Shown: piece after piece, positions 15,437 through 23,561 of the stretch
Layout of the letters: each line of letters begins with the position of its first letter
Position numbering within the stretch: the stretch's first letter is position 1
DNA from: JAABSQ01 sp041642315
GTDB taxonomy: Bacteria > Desulfobacterota > Desulfobacteria > Desulfobacterales > Desulfococcaceae
Direction: 5' to 3'
Length of the DNA stretch: 29,437 nt
Assembly: GCA_041642315.1 (NCBI GenBank)
Contig: JBEPWQ010000013.1
Coordinates: 1 to 29,437, forward strand
Translations under genes and position numbers: made by a program
Notes under the pieces: model-generated
Database searches by the model: none
What the model was told of the DNA's origin: nothing
Seen by the model: the letters and a program-made list of their open reading frames with translations, nothing else

Positions 15437-15913
15437 TTTATCCTGACATAGCAGACAATTTTTCTCCCTGTCAAGGGAAAAGATTAAATGATTTCCAGTT
15501 TGGTTTCATAACTTTGGGGTTTGCCAACCGTTTTTTCCCGTATGCTTGATGTCCTTCGACCGCGTACAGAAATGATGAATTTTCATTCATGCCGCCGAAA
15601 AACCCTGCGATCTACGGAACCTTTTCTGCAAGCGTATGTTTTTTCTATCCAAACCGAGCATTTTGGTTTATACTTCGGTGTGCATTTGCAGGCACCATGA
15701 CTCGACCGAGGGCGATCTTCTTTCTCACTGTTTCCATTCGACACGGCGATCACCCAGTGAGTAAAGCTCGAATCGAGGAACTTGAACGAGCGCTCAGTCA
15801 AAGTCTGATTTTGTATAAATGAACCCGGGGGGATTGTCAAGTCTTTTTCAAAAACACCGGAAATGAAAGAGAATTTAAATAATGAAGACCGATTATCGGA
15901 AAGGAGGTTTCCT
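15437..15913. other. Divergent intergenic region with a partial FadR-like site
   Basis: About 480 bp between the leftward EMO operon and the rightward acyl-CoA ligase. Besides the EMO promoter it contains ATGAAT-TTTC-ATTCAT (15575-15590), a weaker relative of the FadR-like palindrome with a perfect right half, and TATAAA at 15814-15819 without a good -35 partner. The AAGGAGG at 15901-15907 serves the ligase. A possible 77-codon frame at 15589-15822 has no ribosome-binding site or recognisable motif and is not called. Confidence 0.5.
15445..15474 (-). promoter_or_regulatory. Probable promoter of the EMO-etfBA operon
   Basis: Minus strand TTGACA (15469-15474), 18 bp, TATGTC (15445-15450) preceded by TGC, an extended -10 element. 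The start would fall near 15438, right at the operator. The -10 box is poor, so the placement is tentative. Confidence 0.45.
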
Positions 15914-17611
15914 GTGACCACTGAAAATCCGTATGGGGTGAAGCCATGGCTTGTTCACTATGATGACTATGTAACGGAAAAACTGGAATACGACCGAACC
16001 TGTATTACAAAGTTCCTGGATCAATCGGCGGAAACATACCCGGACCGGATGGCCCTGTCTTTTCAAGGGTATACCGTTTCCTATGGGAAGCTGAAGGAGA
16101 TGGTGGACCGTTTCGCCGCTTGTCTCACCGATTTCGGAGTCGGCAAAGGAGATCGGGTGGCCATTCTTCTGCCCAACCTTATTCCCTGCGTGGCAAGCTA
16201 TTTCGCAGTCCTGAAAATCGGCGGCATCGTGGTTATGAACAATCCGCTCTATTCCGACCGTGAACTTGAGCACCAGCTCAACGACTCCGAATCTAAGGTG
16301 CTCATCACTTTGGATCTGTTGGGCAATCGCATGATCGACCTTCGGCCCAAAACCCGAATTCGGCAGATTGTCTATACCTCCATCGGGGATTACCTTCCCT
16401 TTCCCAAGAACCTTCTGTTTCCCCTGGTGGCCAAAAAGAAAAAACTGGCCGCAGACGTCAAATCGGCACCGGACCTGTATCGTTGGAAACAGATGATATC
16501 CAAGTATCCGCCGAATCCGCCCTCGATCGAATTGGATTTCGAGGATGTTGCCATGTACCAATACACCGGCGGCACCACCGGCATATCCAAAGGGGTCATG
16601 CTGACCCATGCCAACCTGAGCCGGCAGGTGCAGCAGATTGCCGCCTGGTTTCCCAAATTCGGTATGGGGGAGGAGATCATGCTGGGCGCCCTGCCCTTCT
16701 TTCATGTATTCGGGCTTTCCACATCCATGAATTTCGCCGTTTTCATGGGATGGGGAAATGTTCTGGTGCCCAAGCCCCAGCCCGATCAGCTGATCGAAGC
16801 GATCTCCAAATACAAACCCTCCTTTGCCCCGCTGGTCCCCGCCATGTATATCGGAATGCTCAACCACCCCAAAATCAATTCGGTGGATCTGACCTCCATA
16901 AAGGGTTGCTTCTCCGGCAGTGCGCCCTTGCCGGTGGAGGTCATCCGGGATTTCGAAACGAAAACAGGCGCCGTTATTGTGGAAGGGTATGGGCTCACCG
17001 AAACCACCCCGGTGACCCATATCAATCCGGTCTCCAGAGAGAAGCGAAGGATCGGCAGCATCGGCTTTCCCATTCCGGACACCGAATGCCGCATCGTAAG
17101 CCTGGAGGACGGAAAAACCGATCTGCCGGTGGGAGAGTCCGGAGAACTCCTGGTCCGGGGTCCCCAGGTGATGAAAGGTTATCTCAATATGCCCGAGGAA
17201 ACCGCGGCGGTGCTCACCGAGGACGGATGGCTGCACACCGGTGACATCGCCAAAATGGACGAGGACGGGTTCTTTTATATTGTAGATCGAAAAAAAGACC
17301 TGATCATCTCCGGCGGATACAATGTCTACCCGAGGGACATCGACGAGGTATTTTTCGAACACCCCAAAGTCCAGGAAGCCTGTTCGGTAGGCATTCCCCA
17401 TCCCCTTCGGGGCGAGGCGGTCAAGGTATTCGTGACGCTCAAAGAAGGAGAAACCGCCACCCAGGAAGAGCTGCTTGAATTTTGCAAAGGCCGGTTGGCC
17501 AAATACAAATGGCCCACCGAGATCGAATTCCGGGATGAACTGCCCAAGACCAACGTAGGGAAAATTTTAAGGAAGGAATTGCGGGCCGAGGCACTGCAGC
17601 GGCGGCCATAA
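15914..17611 (+). CDS. fadD: Long-chain fatty acid--CoA ligase (AMP-forming)
   Basis: 565 residues of the ANL adenylate-forming superfamily. It activates fatty acids to acyl-CoA through an acyl-AMP at the cytoplasmic face of the membrane. Motifs in order: P-loop-like YTGGTTGISKGVMLTHAN, GYGLTETTPVTHINP, GWLHTGDIAKMDEDGFFYIV, DRKKDLIISGGYNVYPRDID, and the catalytic lysine region KTNVGKILRKELR at the end. The reading frame is open from 15863, but GTG 15914 has AAGGAGG seven bases upstream and gives the usual N-terminus. It stands alone in its direction, divergent from the EMO-etfBA operon, with a FadR-like partial site between, and is followed by two terminator hairpins. Chain length preference cannot be read from sequence. 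Confidence 0.93.
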   Translation: MTTENPYGVKPWLVHYDDYVTEKLEYDRTCITKFLDQSAETYPDRMALSFQGYTVSYGKLKEMVDRFAACLTDFGVGKGDRVAILLPNLIPCVASYFAVLKIGGIVVMNNPLYSDRELEHQLNDSESKVLITLDLLGNRMIDLRPKTRIRQIVYTSIGDYLPFPKNLLFPLVAKKKKLAADVKSAPDLYRWKQMISKYPPNPPSIELDFEDVAMYQYTGGTTGISKGVMLTHANLSRQVQQIAAWFPKFGMGEEIMLGALPFFHVFGLSTSMNFAVFMGWGNVLVPKPQPDQLIEAISKYKPSFAPLVPAMYIGMLNHPKINSVDLTSIKGCFSGSAPLPVEVIRDFETKTGAVIVEGYGLTETTPVTHINPVSREKRRIGSIGFPIPDTECRIVSLEDGKTDLPVGESGELLVRGPQVMKGYLNMPEETAAVLTEDGWLHTGDIAKMDEDGFFYIVDRKKDLIISGGYNVYPRDIDEVFFEHPKVQEACSVGIPHPLRGEAVKVFVTLKEGETATQEELLEFCKGRLAKYKWPTEIEFRDELPKTNVGKILRKELRAEALQRRP

Positions 17612-17612
17612 A

Positions 17613-17650
17613 AAAGACGGGCCGCCATTTTTCATGAGCCGCCCGTCTTT
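17613..17650. terminator. Terminator after the acyl-CoA ligase
   Basis: Perfect 10-bp arms AAAGACGGGC / GCCCGTCTTT with an 18-nt loop, two bases after the ligase stop. A-rich on one side and T-rich on the other, it could work in both directions. Confidence 0.65.
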
Positions 17651-17665
17651 CCACCGGATAGATCG

Positions 17666-17695
17666 CTACCGCCCTTTATTTCCAAAGGGCGGTAG
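17666..17695. terminator. Terminator between convergent ligase and acyl-CoA dehydrogenase genes
   Basis: Perfect 12-bp arms CTACCGCCCTTT / AAAGGGCGGTAG with a 6-nt loop, 17 bp after the dehydrogenase stop. It probably ends the leftward transcript. Confidence 0.6.
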
Positions 17696-17712
17696 TTGAA
17701 ATGCTTGATCTC

Positions 17713-19527
17713 TTATTTTCCCCCGAAAGCCTCCACGGAAATCTCCACCGCCGCGCCGTTGTTCATCAGGATGGCATTCATTTTGCCCAAAGTGATCGGG
17801 AGCAGGGTCTTAATGAAGAATTCGGCCCCCTTGATCTGCCCTTCATAATAAGCGGCATCCTTCTTTTTGGCTTTTTCGGTTTTGCGTGCGGCGATGGTGG
17901 CCCGCCACAGGAGCATCCAGGCCATCACCACATCGCCGGTGACATCCATGAACGGATAGGCGAAGCCGAAGGCGTTCAGTACTTTCGGAGACATGGCGGT
18001 GGTGCCCATATGGATGCCCACCTCGCCCAGCTTGTTGACCGCCTTTTCCAGATCCACGGCAAAATCCTCCAGACCGGAGATGGTCTTGGCCTCGGCCAGG
18101 GTTTTGTTCATTTCACCCAAAAGGTCCATGACCGGCTTGCCTTTTTTCATGCCCAGTTTCCGGCCCAGAAGGTCCATGGCCTGAATGCCGTTGGTCCCTT
18201 CGTAAATCTGAGTAATTTTGCAGTCCCGCAGGAGCTGCTCCTGGGGATACTCTTTGATGTAGCCGTATCCACCGTAAATCTGAATTCCTTCGCTGCACAG
18301 ATCGAATGCGCGGTCGGTGACATACCCTTTCACGATAGGGGTCAGAAGCTCAATGATCCCCTGGTATTTCTCCTTTTCTTCGGGGCTGTCGGTGGTCTGT
18401 TTCAGGTCATCCAGATACCCGTGATAGTAGAGCAGACTTCGCATCCCTTCCACCATGCATTTCATTTTCAGGAGCATTCGGCGTATATCCGGATGTTGAA
18501 TGATCGGCACCGCAGGGGCATTGGGATCGGCCATTTTGAGCAGGTGTTTGCCCTGGACCCGCTCCCGGGCATAGCCCAGGGCGTTCATGAAGGATGCGGA
18601 GGCGCAGCTGAACCCCTGCATGCCGACCAGGGCACGGGCTTCGTTCATCATCAGGAACATGGCCCGCATGCCCTTGTTCTCCTCACCCAGCAGGGTGCCG
18701 ATGCAATTGCCTTTGCCGCCCAGAGTGAGCGAGCAGGTGGCGTTGCCGTGGATTCCCATCTTGTGCTCGATGCCTGTGCAGACCACATCGTTGAATTCAC
18801 CCGGACTTCCGTCCGGATTGACCCGGAATTTGGGAACCAGGAAAAGGGAAATTCCCTTGGTTCCTTCCGGGGCACCTTCGATGCGGGCCAGAACCGGATG
18901 GATAATGTTCTCGGTCAGATCATGCTCGCCGCTGGAAATAAAGATCTTGTTTCCGGAAATGGAATAGGTGCCGTCCCCGTTGGGAACGGCGGTGGTGGTG
19001 AGTGCCCCCACGTCGGAGCCGGCTTCGGGTTCGGTCAAAAGCATGGTGCCGGTCCACTTGCCGGTGTACATGTTCTTCAGATAGACCCGCTTTTGCTCTT
19101 CGGTGCCGAATTCTTCCACCAGTTTTCCGGCGCCATGGGTCAGCCCCGCGTACATGATAAAAGCGTAGTTGGCGCCGTTGAAGTAATCGGCGGCTGCCAG
19201 CGCCACCGACCGGGGCATGCCCTGGCCGCCCCACTCCGGGTCTTCGGTCATGGCCAGCCATTCCCCTTCCCGGTACAGTTCATACACCCGATGGAAGCTT
19301 TCGGGAACCTTCACCTGACCGTTTTCGAAGCGGCATCCCTGGTCGTCCCCTTCTTTTCGGGTGGGGAGGATCTCCTTGACCGCCAGATTCCGGGCTTCAT
19401 TGATGATCAGATCCACCGTTTTTTTGGTAAACTCCGCGAATTTCGGTCGTTTGCTGAGCTTTCCGACCTCCAGTTGTTCATGAAGAACAAAATCGACATC
19501 CCTGCGATCTGCGATGACTTGTGCCAT
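17713..19527 (-). CDS. Acyl-CoA dehydrogenase (long, FadE5/DmdC-like type with C-terminal extra domain)
   Basis: 604 residues, FAD enzyme for the alpha,beta-dehydrogenation of acyl-CoA, handing electrons to EtfAB. The N-terminus MAQVIADRRDVDFVLHEQLE is typical of the long acyl-CoA dehydrogenase subgroup. FAD/substrate segments LLTEPEAGSDVGALTTTA and NKIFISSGEHDLTENI are present; the C-terminal flavin part has GYGYIKEYPQEQLLRDCKIT and catalytic-base Glu443 in IYEGTNGIQAMDLLGRK. An additional helical domain of about 130 residues follows, as in the long subgroup. The frame is open to 19674, but ATG 19527 follows AAGGAGAGAC and matches the family start. It lies 67 bp after the tetR gene in the same direction, so it is likely co-transcribed and under the same repressor. 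The long subgroup also contains methylmercaptopropionyl-CoA dehydrogenases, so substrate is open. Confidence 0.93.
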   Translation of the reverse strand: MAQVIADRRDVDFVLHEQLEVGKLSKRPKFAEFTKKTVDLIINEARNLAVKEILPTRKEGDDQGCRFENGQVKVPESFHRVYELYREGEWLAMTEDPEWGGQGMPRSVALAAADYFNGANYAFIMYAGLTHGAGKLVEEFGTEEQKRVYLKNMYTGKWTGTMLLTEPEAGSDVGALTTTAVPNGDGTYSISGNKIFISSGEHDLTENIIHPVLARIEGAPEGTKGISLFLVPKFRVNPDGSPGEFNDVVCTGIEHKMGIHGNATCSLTLGGKGNCIGTLLGEENKGMRAMFLMMNEARALVGMQGFSCASASFMNALGYARERVQGKHLLKMADPNAPAVPIIQHPDIRRMLLKMKCMVEGMRSLLYYHGYLDDLKQTTDSPEEKEKYQGIIELLTPIVKGYVTDRAFDLCSEGIQIYGGYGYIKEYPQEQLLRDCKITQIYEGTNGIQAMDLLGRKLGMKKGKPVMDLLGEMNKTLAEAKTISGLEDFAVDLEKAVNKLGEVGIHMGTTAMSPKVLNAFGFAYPFMDVTGDVVMAWMLLWRATIAARKTEKAKKKDAAYYEGQIKGAEFFIKTLLPITLGKMNAILMNNGAAVEISVEAFGGK

Positions 19528-19594
19528 TGTCTCTCTCCTTGGTTGTGTTGATAAAATGATGATTGTCAGGACCGGTGGTTCGGCCGCATTGGGG

Positions 19595-20239
19595 TTAGTT
19601 TCCGGTGGTTTCCGGTTTCCCGATACCCCGGATGAACAGATCGATGAGGGGATCGGCCATGGACACCAGGTCATATTCCCGGCGGGAACGGACCCAGTTG
19701 TTGATGGTCGATTCCACCGCTCCGAGGATGAACCGCTTGACCAAGCCGAGATAGAGATCCCGCCGCATGGCTCCCTCCTCCTGTCCCCGCTCTACGATCT
19801 CTCCGACGATGTCCAGGTACATCTTCGACATTTCCCGGATATGCTCCTGAATCAACTTGTGATTCTGGTGAGCCAGAGCCTGATAGACCACCGCCATATT
19901 GCGATCCCGCTGAAACTCTTCCAAGTGCCGGTGAACCAGGTTGCGCAGTTTATCGATGCTGTTGTCGGCTTTGTTCACTGATTCTCGAAATCCGGAAAAG
20001 ACCTGTTTCGTTTTGTAATTGAGAAACTGGACAAGAATATCCTCTTTATTTTTGAAATAAAGATAGATCGTTCCGTCCGCAACCCCTGCTTCCCGGGCGA
20101 TTTGAGATATGGTCGACTGGTGAAACCCCTTTTTGGCAAAAACGCTGACGGCCGCCTCGAGAATCCGCCGGTATTTCTCACCGGTTTTTGCTTTTGTGCT
20201 GTTGATAACGACCTCCTTGGAACCCGCGTGGACACCCAA
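19595..20239 (-). CDS. TetR-family transcriptional repressor, FadR-like
   Basis: 214 residues. The N-terminal helix-turn-helix is clear: ILEAAVSVFAKKGFHQSTIS, QIAREAGVADGTIYLYFKNK; the rest is the variable ligand-binding domain, plausibly for an acyl-CoA. It lies upstream of an acyl-CoA dehydrogenase in the same operon. A perfect 20-bp palindrome of the Bacillus FadR type covers its promoter, and a close copy lies at the EMO-etfBA promoter, so autorepression and control of fatty-acid oxidation genes are inferred. The start is odd: the only canonical in-frame start is TTG 20239 with a poor ribosome-binding site, while a strong AAGGAGG (20212-20218) stands five bases before an in-frame ATC (20204-20206) that would give a normal TetR N-terminus. 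Confidence 0.92.
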   Translation of the reverse strand: MGVHAGSKEVVINSTKAKTGEKYRRILEAAVSVFAKKGFHQSTISQIAREAGVADGTIYLYFKNKEDILVQFLNYKTKQVFSGFRESVNKADNSIDKLRNLVHRHLEEFQRDRNMAVVYQALAHQNHKLIQEHIREMSKMYLDIVGEIVERGQEEGAMRRDLYLGLVKRFILGAVESTINNWVRSRREYDLVSMADPLIDLFIRGIGKPETTGN

Positions 20240-20245
20240 CTCTTT

Positions 20246-20265
20246 ATGAATGAATATTCATTCAT
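20246..20265. promoter_or_regulatory. FadR-like operator of the tetR-acyl-CoA dehydrogenase operon
   Basis: ATGAATGAATATTCATTCAT, a perfect 20-bp palindrome that fits TGAATGA-N4-TCATTCA. It covers the predicted transcription start and touches the -10 box of the tetR promoter. Confidence 0.85.
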
Positions 20266-20292
20266 TTATCAGAGACCGTTTTCCAATGTCAA
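20265..20292 (-). promoter_or_regulatory. Promoter of the tetR-acyl-CoA dehydrogenase operon
   Basis: Minus strand TTGACA (20287-20292), 16 bp, GATAAA (20265-20270). The start is expected near 20258, inside the operator. Confidence 0.55.
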
Positions 20293-20592
20293 GAGAATAA
20301 TTGAAAATTTATCCGGGGATGAACGGAAATAAATTTCTTTTTATATTCGTAAGCTTAGGATGGATCTGGAGAATTGAAGAGAAGGCGAACCGGCTGGAAT
20401 CGGTTACGGGAGAGAAATGAACCTTTATTCAATGTCGCCGCATGAGATTTGGCCGCGGAATAGAACATAGGAGGTTTTGGAAAATCCATTTTCGGAGAGG
20501 CTGCGCGGGGAAAGGGCTGAAATACCGCAAAGGCATCCAAATGGTTACCGGAATGCCTTTGCGGTAGAAGAAATCTGATACACGGATATGGT
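20293..20592 (-). terminator. Intergenic region with the ppiC terminator (20523-20566)
   Basis: Perfect 14-bp arms TACCGCAAAGGCAT (20523-20536) and its complement (20553-20566) with a 16-nt loop, 26 bp after the ppiC stop and followed on the minus strand by a short TTTC. The remaining 230 bp up to the tetR promoter show no gene or further structure. Confidence 0.6.
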
Positions 20593-21588
20593 TTAGAGAT
20601 AGACTTCGATCTCGGCATCCTTCTTCAGGTTTTCGATATATGCATTCACCGCTTCGCTGACCTTCTGGCGCTTGAGCATTTCCTCGATACGCTCTTTGGC
20701 ATCCGCAAAGGAGACCGTCGATTCCGGTTTTTTCTCCTCCACCTTGATCAGGTGATACCCGAATTGGGTTTCGACGATGTCCGATACCTGTCCTTCTTCC
20801 AGGGCAAATGCGGCTTCTTCAAAAGGCTTGACCATCTGTCCGCGGCCGAAAGACCCCAAATCGCCCCCCTTGGTGCTGCTGGGTCCTTCGGAATACTCCT
20901 TGGCCAGTTCAGCGAAATCGCCGCCTTCCTTCAGTTTCTTCTGAACCGATTCCAGTTGTTTTCTGGCCTCTGCCTTTTTCTCTTCATCGGCATCCGGGGC
21001 CACCTTGATCAGAATATGCCGGGCCTTCACCTGCTCGGGCTGCTTGAATAACTGAGGGCTGGCTTCATAATAGGCCTTTGCGTCCGCTTCGGACACACTG
21101 ATGCTCGGCACCACCTCTTCATCCACCAGTTGCTGAATGCTGATCTGTTCCCGAATCTGCTGCTTGATCACCTCTTCGGAAAGGTTCATTTTGGAAAGCG
21201 CTTCCTTGAATTGGGCTTCGTTGGGAAACTGCTTTTTAAAAGAGGCCAGCTTCTCTTCCACCGCTTGATCATCGGCGGTGAAATCTTTTTTCTGACTGGC
21301 CTGGTACAGGACCTCCCGGTTGATCATGTTGTCCAGCACCTTCTTACGAATTTCCGCCACCTGAGATTCATCCGGTTTTTGCCCCTGCATCTCCATCTGC
21401 TTGAGCACCGGGGCCATCTCCTGCTCGAAGGCTTCCTGAGTGATCACCGCGTCGTTAACCACGGCCACCTTTCCATCGGTTCCGGCTTTTTCCTCGGCCG
21501 CCTTCTCCTCGGCCAAAGCCGGCGCGGTAATTCCCACGAGCAGAATCAGCAGGATCAACCCGCCCCGGATGAATTTTACTTGAATCAT
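20593..21588 (-). CDS. Exported PpiC/SurA-type peptidyl-prolyl cis-trans isomerase
   Basis: 331 residues. The N-terminus is a signal peptide (basic MIQVKFIRGG, hydrophobic LILLILLVGIT, APALA cleavage site near residue 26), with no lipobox Cys. A SurA/PrsA-like chaperone N-domain follows (VNDAVITQEAFEQEMAPVLK..., NREVLYQASQK), then one parvulin domain (about 190-290: VKARHILIKVAPDADEEKKA, FAELAKEYSEGPSSTKGGDL, FGRGQMVKPFEEAAFALEEG, QFGYHLIKVEEKKPE), then a short helical tail. It probably assists folding of periplasmic or outer-membrane proteins. ATG 21588 follows AAAGGAGA. It is monocistronic. A small hairpin with T-tract (GCCC-GTAA-GGGC, minus strand, near 21630) lies in its leader. Confidence 0.92.
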   Translation of the reverse strand: MIQVKFIRGGLILLILLVGITAPALAEEKAAEEKAGTDGKVAVVNDAVITQEAFEQEMAPVLKQMEMQGQKPDESQVAEIRKKVLDNMINREVLYQASQKKDFTADDQAVEEKLASFKKQFPNEAQFKEALSKMNLSEEVIKQQIREQISIQQLVDEEVVPSISVSEADAKAYYEASPQLFKQPEQVKARHILIKVAPDADEEKKAEARKQLESVQKKLKEGGDFAELAKEYSEGPSSTKGGDLGSFGRGQMVKPFEEAAFALEEGQVSDIVETQFGYHLIKVEEKKPESTVSFADAKERIEEMLKRQKVSEAVNAYIENLKKDAEIEVYL

Positions 21589-21983
21589 TATACCAATCTC
21601 CTTTCAAATTAAAAATGCCCTTACGGGCGGTTCAGGATACACATACCTGGTTTTAGACAACCGGCAGTCAAATAATGTCAGTAAACTTATCATCCCGACT
21701 GCGGTTGTAAACAATGCAGGCGTTTTTTATCCTCGAATCGCTTTTGACGGATGCGGTCCATTCATGGAAAAAAAGGAGATAATGCGGAAGACGGATACCG
21801 GCACCGGCTGGCAAGTTTTCCGCTGAAAGCCGTAGATTCAAAAGAAAGGCGAATGTAAGAAAAGAAAAACCCGCCCGGGCGGAGGGGGAATCAGACCTGC
21901 GTCCCGGGCGGGCGGAGTGGAACATCGACCCGGCCGGGAAAGGGGAATCCTCGGCCGGACCGGGTGGAACGGCTTACAACCTC
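21589..21983 (-). terminator. Intergenic region with the terminator of the first Fe-ADH gene (21870-21912)
   Basis: Arms CCCGCCCGGG (21870-21879) and CCCGGGCGGG (21903-21912) pair perfectly; on the minus strand the hairpin is followed by TTTTTCTTT, a classic intrinsic terminator about 70 bp after the gene. A second GC hairpin (CCGGCCG/CGGCCGG, about 21930-21958) lies nearer the stop. The rest, to the ppiC start, holds no gene that I can support. Confidence 0.75.
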
Positions 21984-23150
21984 TTACAGGGCATTTTTGT
22001 ATATCTGGATCACATCTTCCAGAGTGGGGCATCTCGGGTTGGTGAGGCCGCAGGCATCCTTCTGCGCATTCTCGGCCATGGTCGGCAGATCTTCCTCTTT
22101 GACGCCCAGCTCTGAGAGGCCGCTGGGAATGCCGACGTCCGCGGAGAGCTTCTTGATGGCTTCCAATGCCTTATCGGCGGCATCACGCTTGGAAAGCCCG
22201 GCGATGTTTTCACCCATGGCGATGGCGATATCTCCGAAACGATCCATCTTGGCGATCAGGTTATAGGCACTCACATGGGGCAGAAGAATGGCGTTGCACA
22301 CACCGTGGGGCAGATCATAAAATCCGCCCAGCTGATGCGCCATGGCGTGGACATGCCCCAGACTGGCGTTGTTGAAGGCCATGCCGGCCAGGTACTCGGC
22401 ATAGGCCATTTTGTCACGGGCCACCATATCGGCGCCGTTGGCGACCGCCGCCCGCAGGTAATTGGCGACCAGGTCGATGGCTTTCAGGGCGCAGGCATCG
22501 GTGACCGGAGTGGCGATGATGGAGACGTAAGCCTCGACCGCATGGGTCAGTGCGTCCATGCCGGTGGCGGCGGTCAATCCCGGAGGCATTCCCTGCATCA
22601 GCAGCGGATCATTGATGGCGACGGTCGGGGTGACCCGCCAGTCGACGATGGCCATTTTGACCTTGCGGGACAGGTCGGTGATGATGCAGAAACGGGTCAT
22701 TTCACTTGCCGTCCCTGCGGTGGTGTTGACCGCGATGTAAGGAGGCATATTTTTTTTGGATTGATCCACGCCCTCATAGTCGTTGATCTTCCCGCCGTTG
22801 GTGGCCAGAATGCCGATGCCCTTGCCGCAGTCGTGGGAGCTGCCGCCGCCCAGAGAAATGATAGAGTCGCACCCCTCGCTTTTATAAACTTCGATTCCGT
22901 CATGAACATTCTTGTCAGTGGGGTTCGGAATGGTGTCGTCGTAAACCGGGCAATCCACTCCGACATCCTTTTTGATCAGGTTGACGATCTGTTCCGTGAT
23001 CCCCGCGCCGGTGATGCCCTTGTCGGTGACGATCAGGGGTTTTTTACAGCCAAGGGTCTGGATTTGGTTGCCCAGTTCCTTGTGTGCGCCGACGCCCATA
23101 AGTGTAACCGTAGGAATAAAAAATCCATAAACTTGTTCCGGTACAGACAT
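21984..23150 (-). CDS. Iron-containing (group III) alcohol dehydrogenase
   Basis: 388 residues. NAD(P)-binding motif SLGGGSSHDCGKGIG and the four metal ligands of the family are present: Asp199 and His203 (GMDALTHAVEAYV), His268 (HAMAHQLGGFYDL) and His282 (PHGVCNAILLPH). Members oxidise or form short-chain alcohols (methanol, ethanol, 1,3-propanediol); the sequence is closest in style to DhaT/Mdh-type enzymes, but the substrate is not determined. The frame opens at 23165, but ATG 23150 follows AAGGAGG at five bases and is chosen. A strong terminator follows. It is separate from, and opposite to, a second Fe-ADH gene 800 bp away. Confidence 0.93.
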   Translation of the reverse strand: MSVPEQVYGFFIPTVTLMGVGAHKELGNQIQTLGCKKPLIVTDKGITGAGITEQIVNLIKKDVGVDCPVYDDTIPNPTDKNVHDGIEVYKSEGCDSIISLGGGSSHDCGKGIGILATNGGKINDYEGVDQSKKNMPPYIAVNTTAGTASEMTRFCIITDLSRKVKMAIVDWRVTPTVAINDPLLMQGMPPGLTAATGMDALTHAVEAYVSIIATPVTDACALKAIDLVANYLRAAVANGADMVARDKMAYAEYLAGMAFNNASLGHVHAMAHQLGGFYDLPHGVCNAILLPHVSAYNLIAKMDRFGDIAIAMGENIAGLSKRDAADKALEAIKKLSADVGIPSGLSELGVKEEDLPTMAENAQKDACGLTNPRCPTLEDVIQIYKNAL

Positions 23151-23221
23151 TGAAACCTCCTTCATTTAATTAAGGTTAAACAGCTTTGCACATGCCCCTT
23201 CAATTTCGAACTGATATCTAG

Positions 23222-23241
23222 ATTATACAATAGTGATGCCA
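23222..23241 (-). promoter_or_regulatory. Candidate promoter of the first Fe-ADH gene (sigma54-like, with overlapping TATAAT)
   Basis: Minus strand TGGCAT-CACTA-TTGTA (23226-23241) resembles the sigma54 -24/-12 element TGGCAC-N5-TTGC but has T instead of the usual C at the -12 box. TATAAT (23222-23227) overlaps it without a good -35. A sigma54-dependent activator is encoded 3 kb away, which makes the first reading worth testing. Confidence 0.35.
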
Positions 23242-23561
23242 AAAAAATACTTTAACTTCTTTTAATCGATATTTATCGTGATAATACTGTATTTGCAGGA
23301 TATTTTTTTATCCGGTCCATGATGCCGCCCCTCGGTCAGTATGGGGCAAAAGGAGACATGAGTTATTTTGACCCAAGTTTGATTTTTTTCGGGTCAATTG
23401 GATACGACCCTGCCTCTGAAACTCGCCCGCCGCTTCTCATAAAACACAGCTAATAAAAAAGGATTATTGACGATTCCTTTCGGGGGTGATAAAAAGGAAC
23501 CTCGTCTGTCGGCCTGATTTCCAATCACTTCCCGCCTCTTTGGCAACACAGAAGGAATCTA
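23242..23561. other. Intergenic region with a spaced inverted repeat
   Basis: Holds TTGACCC (23368-23374) and GGGTCAA (23391-23397), a 7-bp inverted repeat with a 16-bp T-rich spacer. A weak TTGACG at 23467-23472 with TAAAAA 17 bp on may start the glutaredoxin transcript. No gene is seen. Confidence 0.4.

Noticed and set aside
15589..15822. A 77-codon frame in the divergent region before the acyl-CoA ligase
   Set aside because: No ribosome-binding site and no familiar sequence; it lies across the region expected to hold promoters.
17701..19551. A 616-codon open frame on the plus strand opposite the acyl-CoA dehydrogenase
   Set aside because: It mirrors the dehydrogenase codons, is rich in His/Gly/Phe as such shadows are, and has no family motif.
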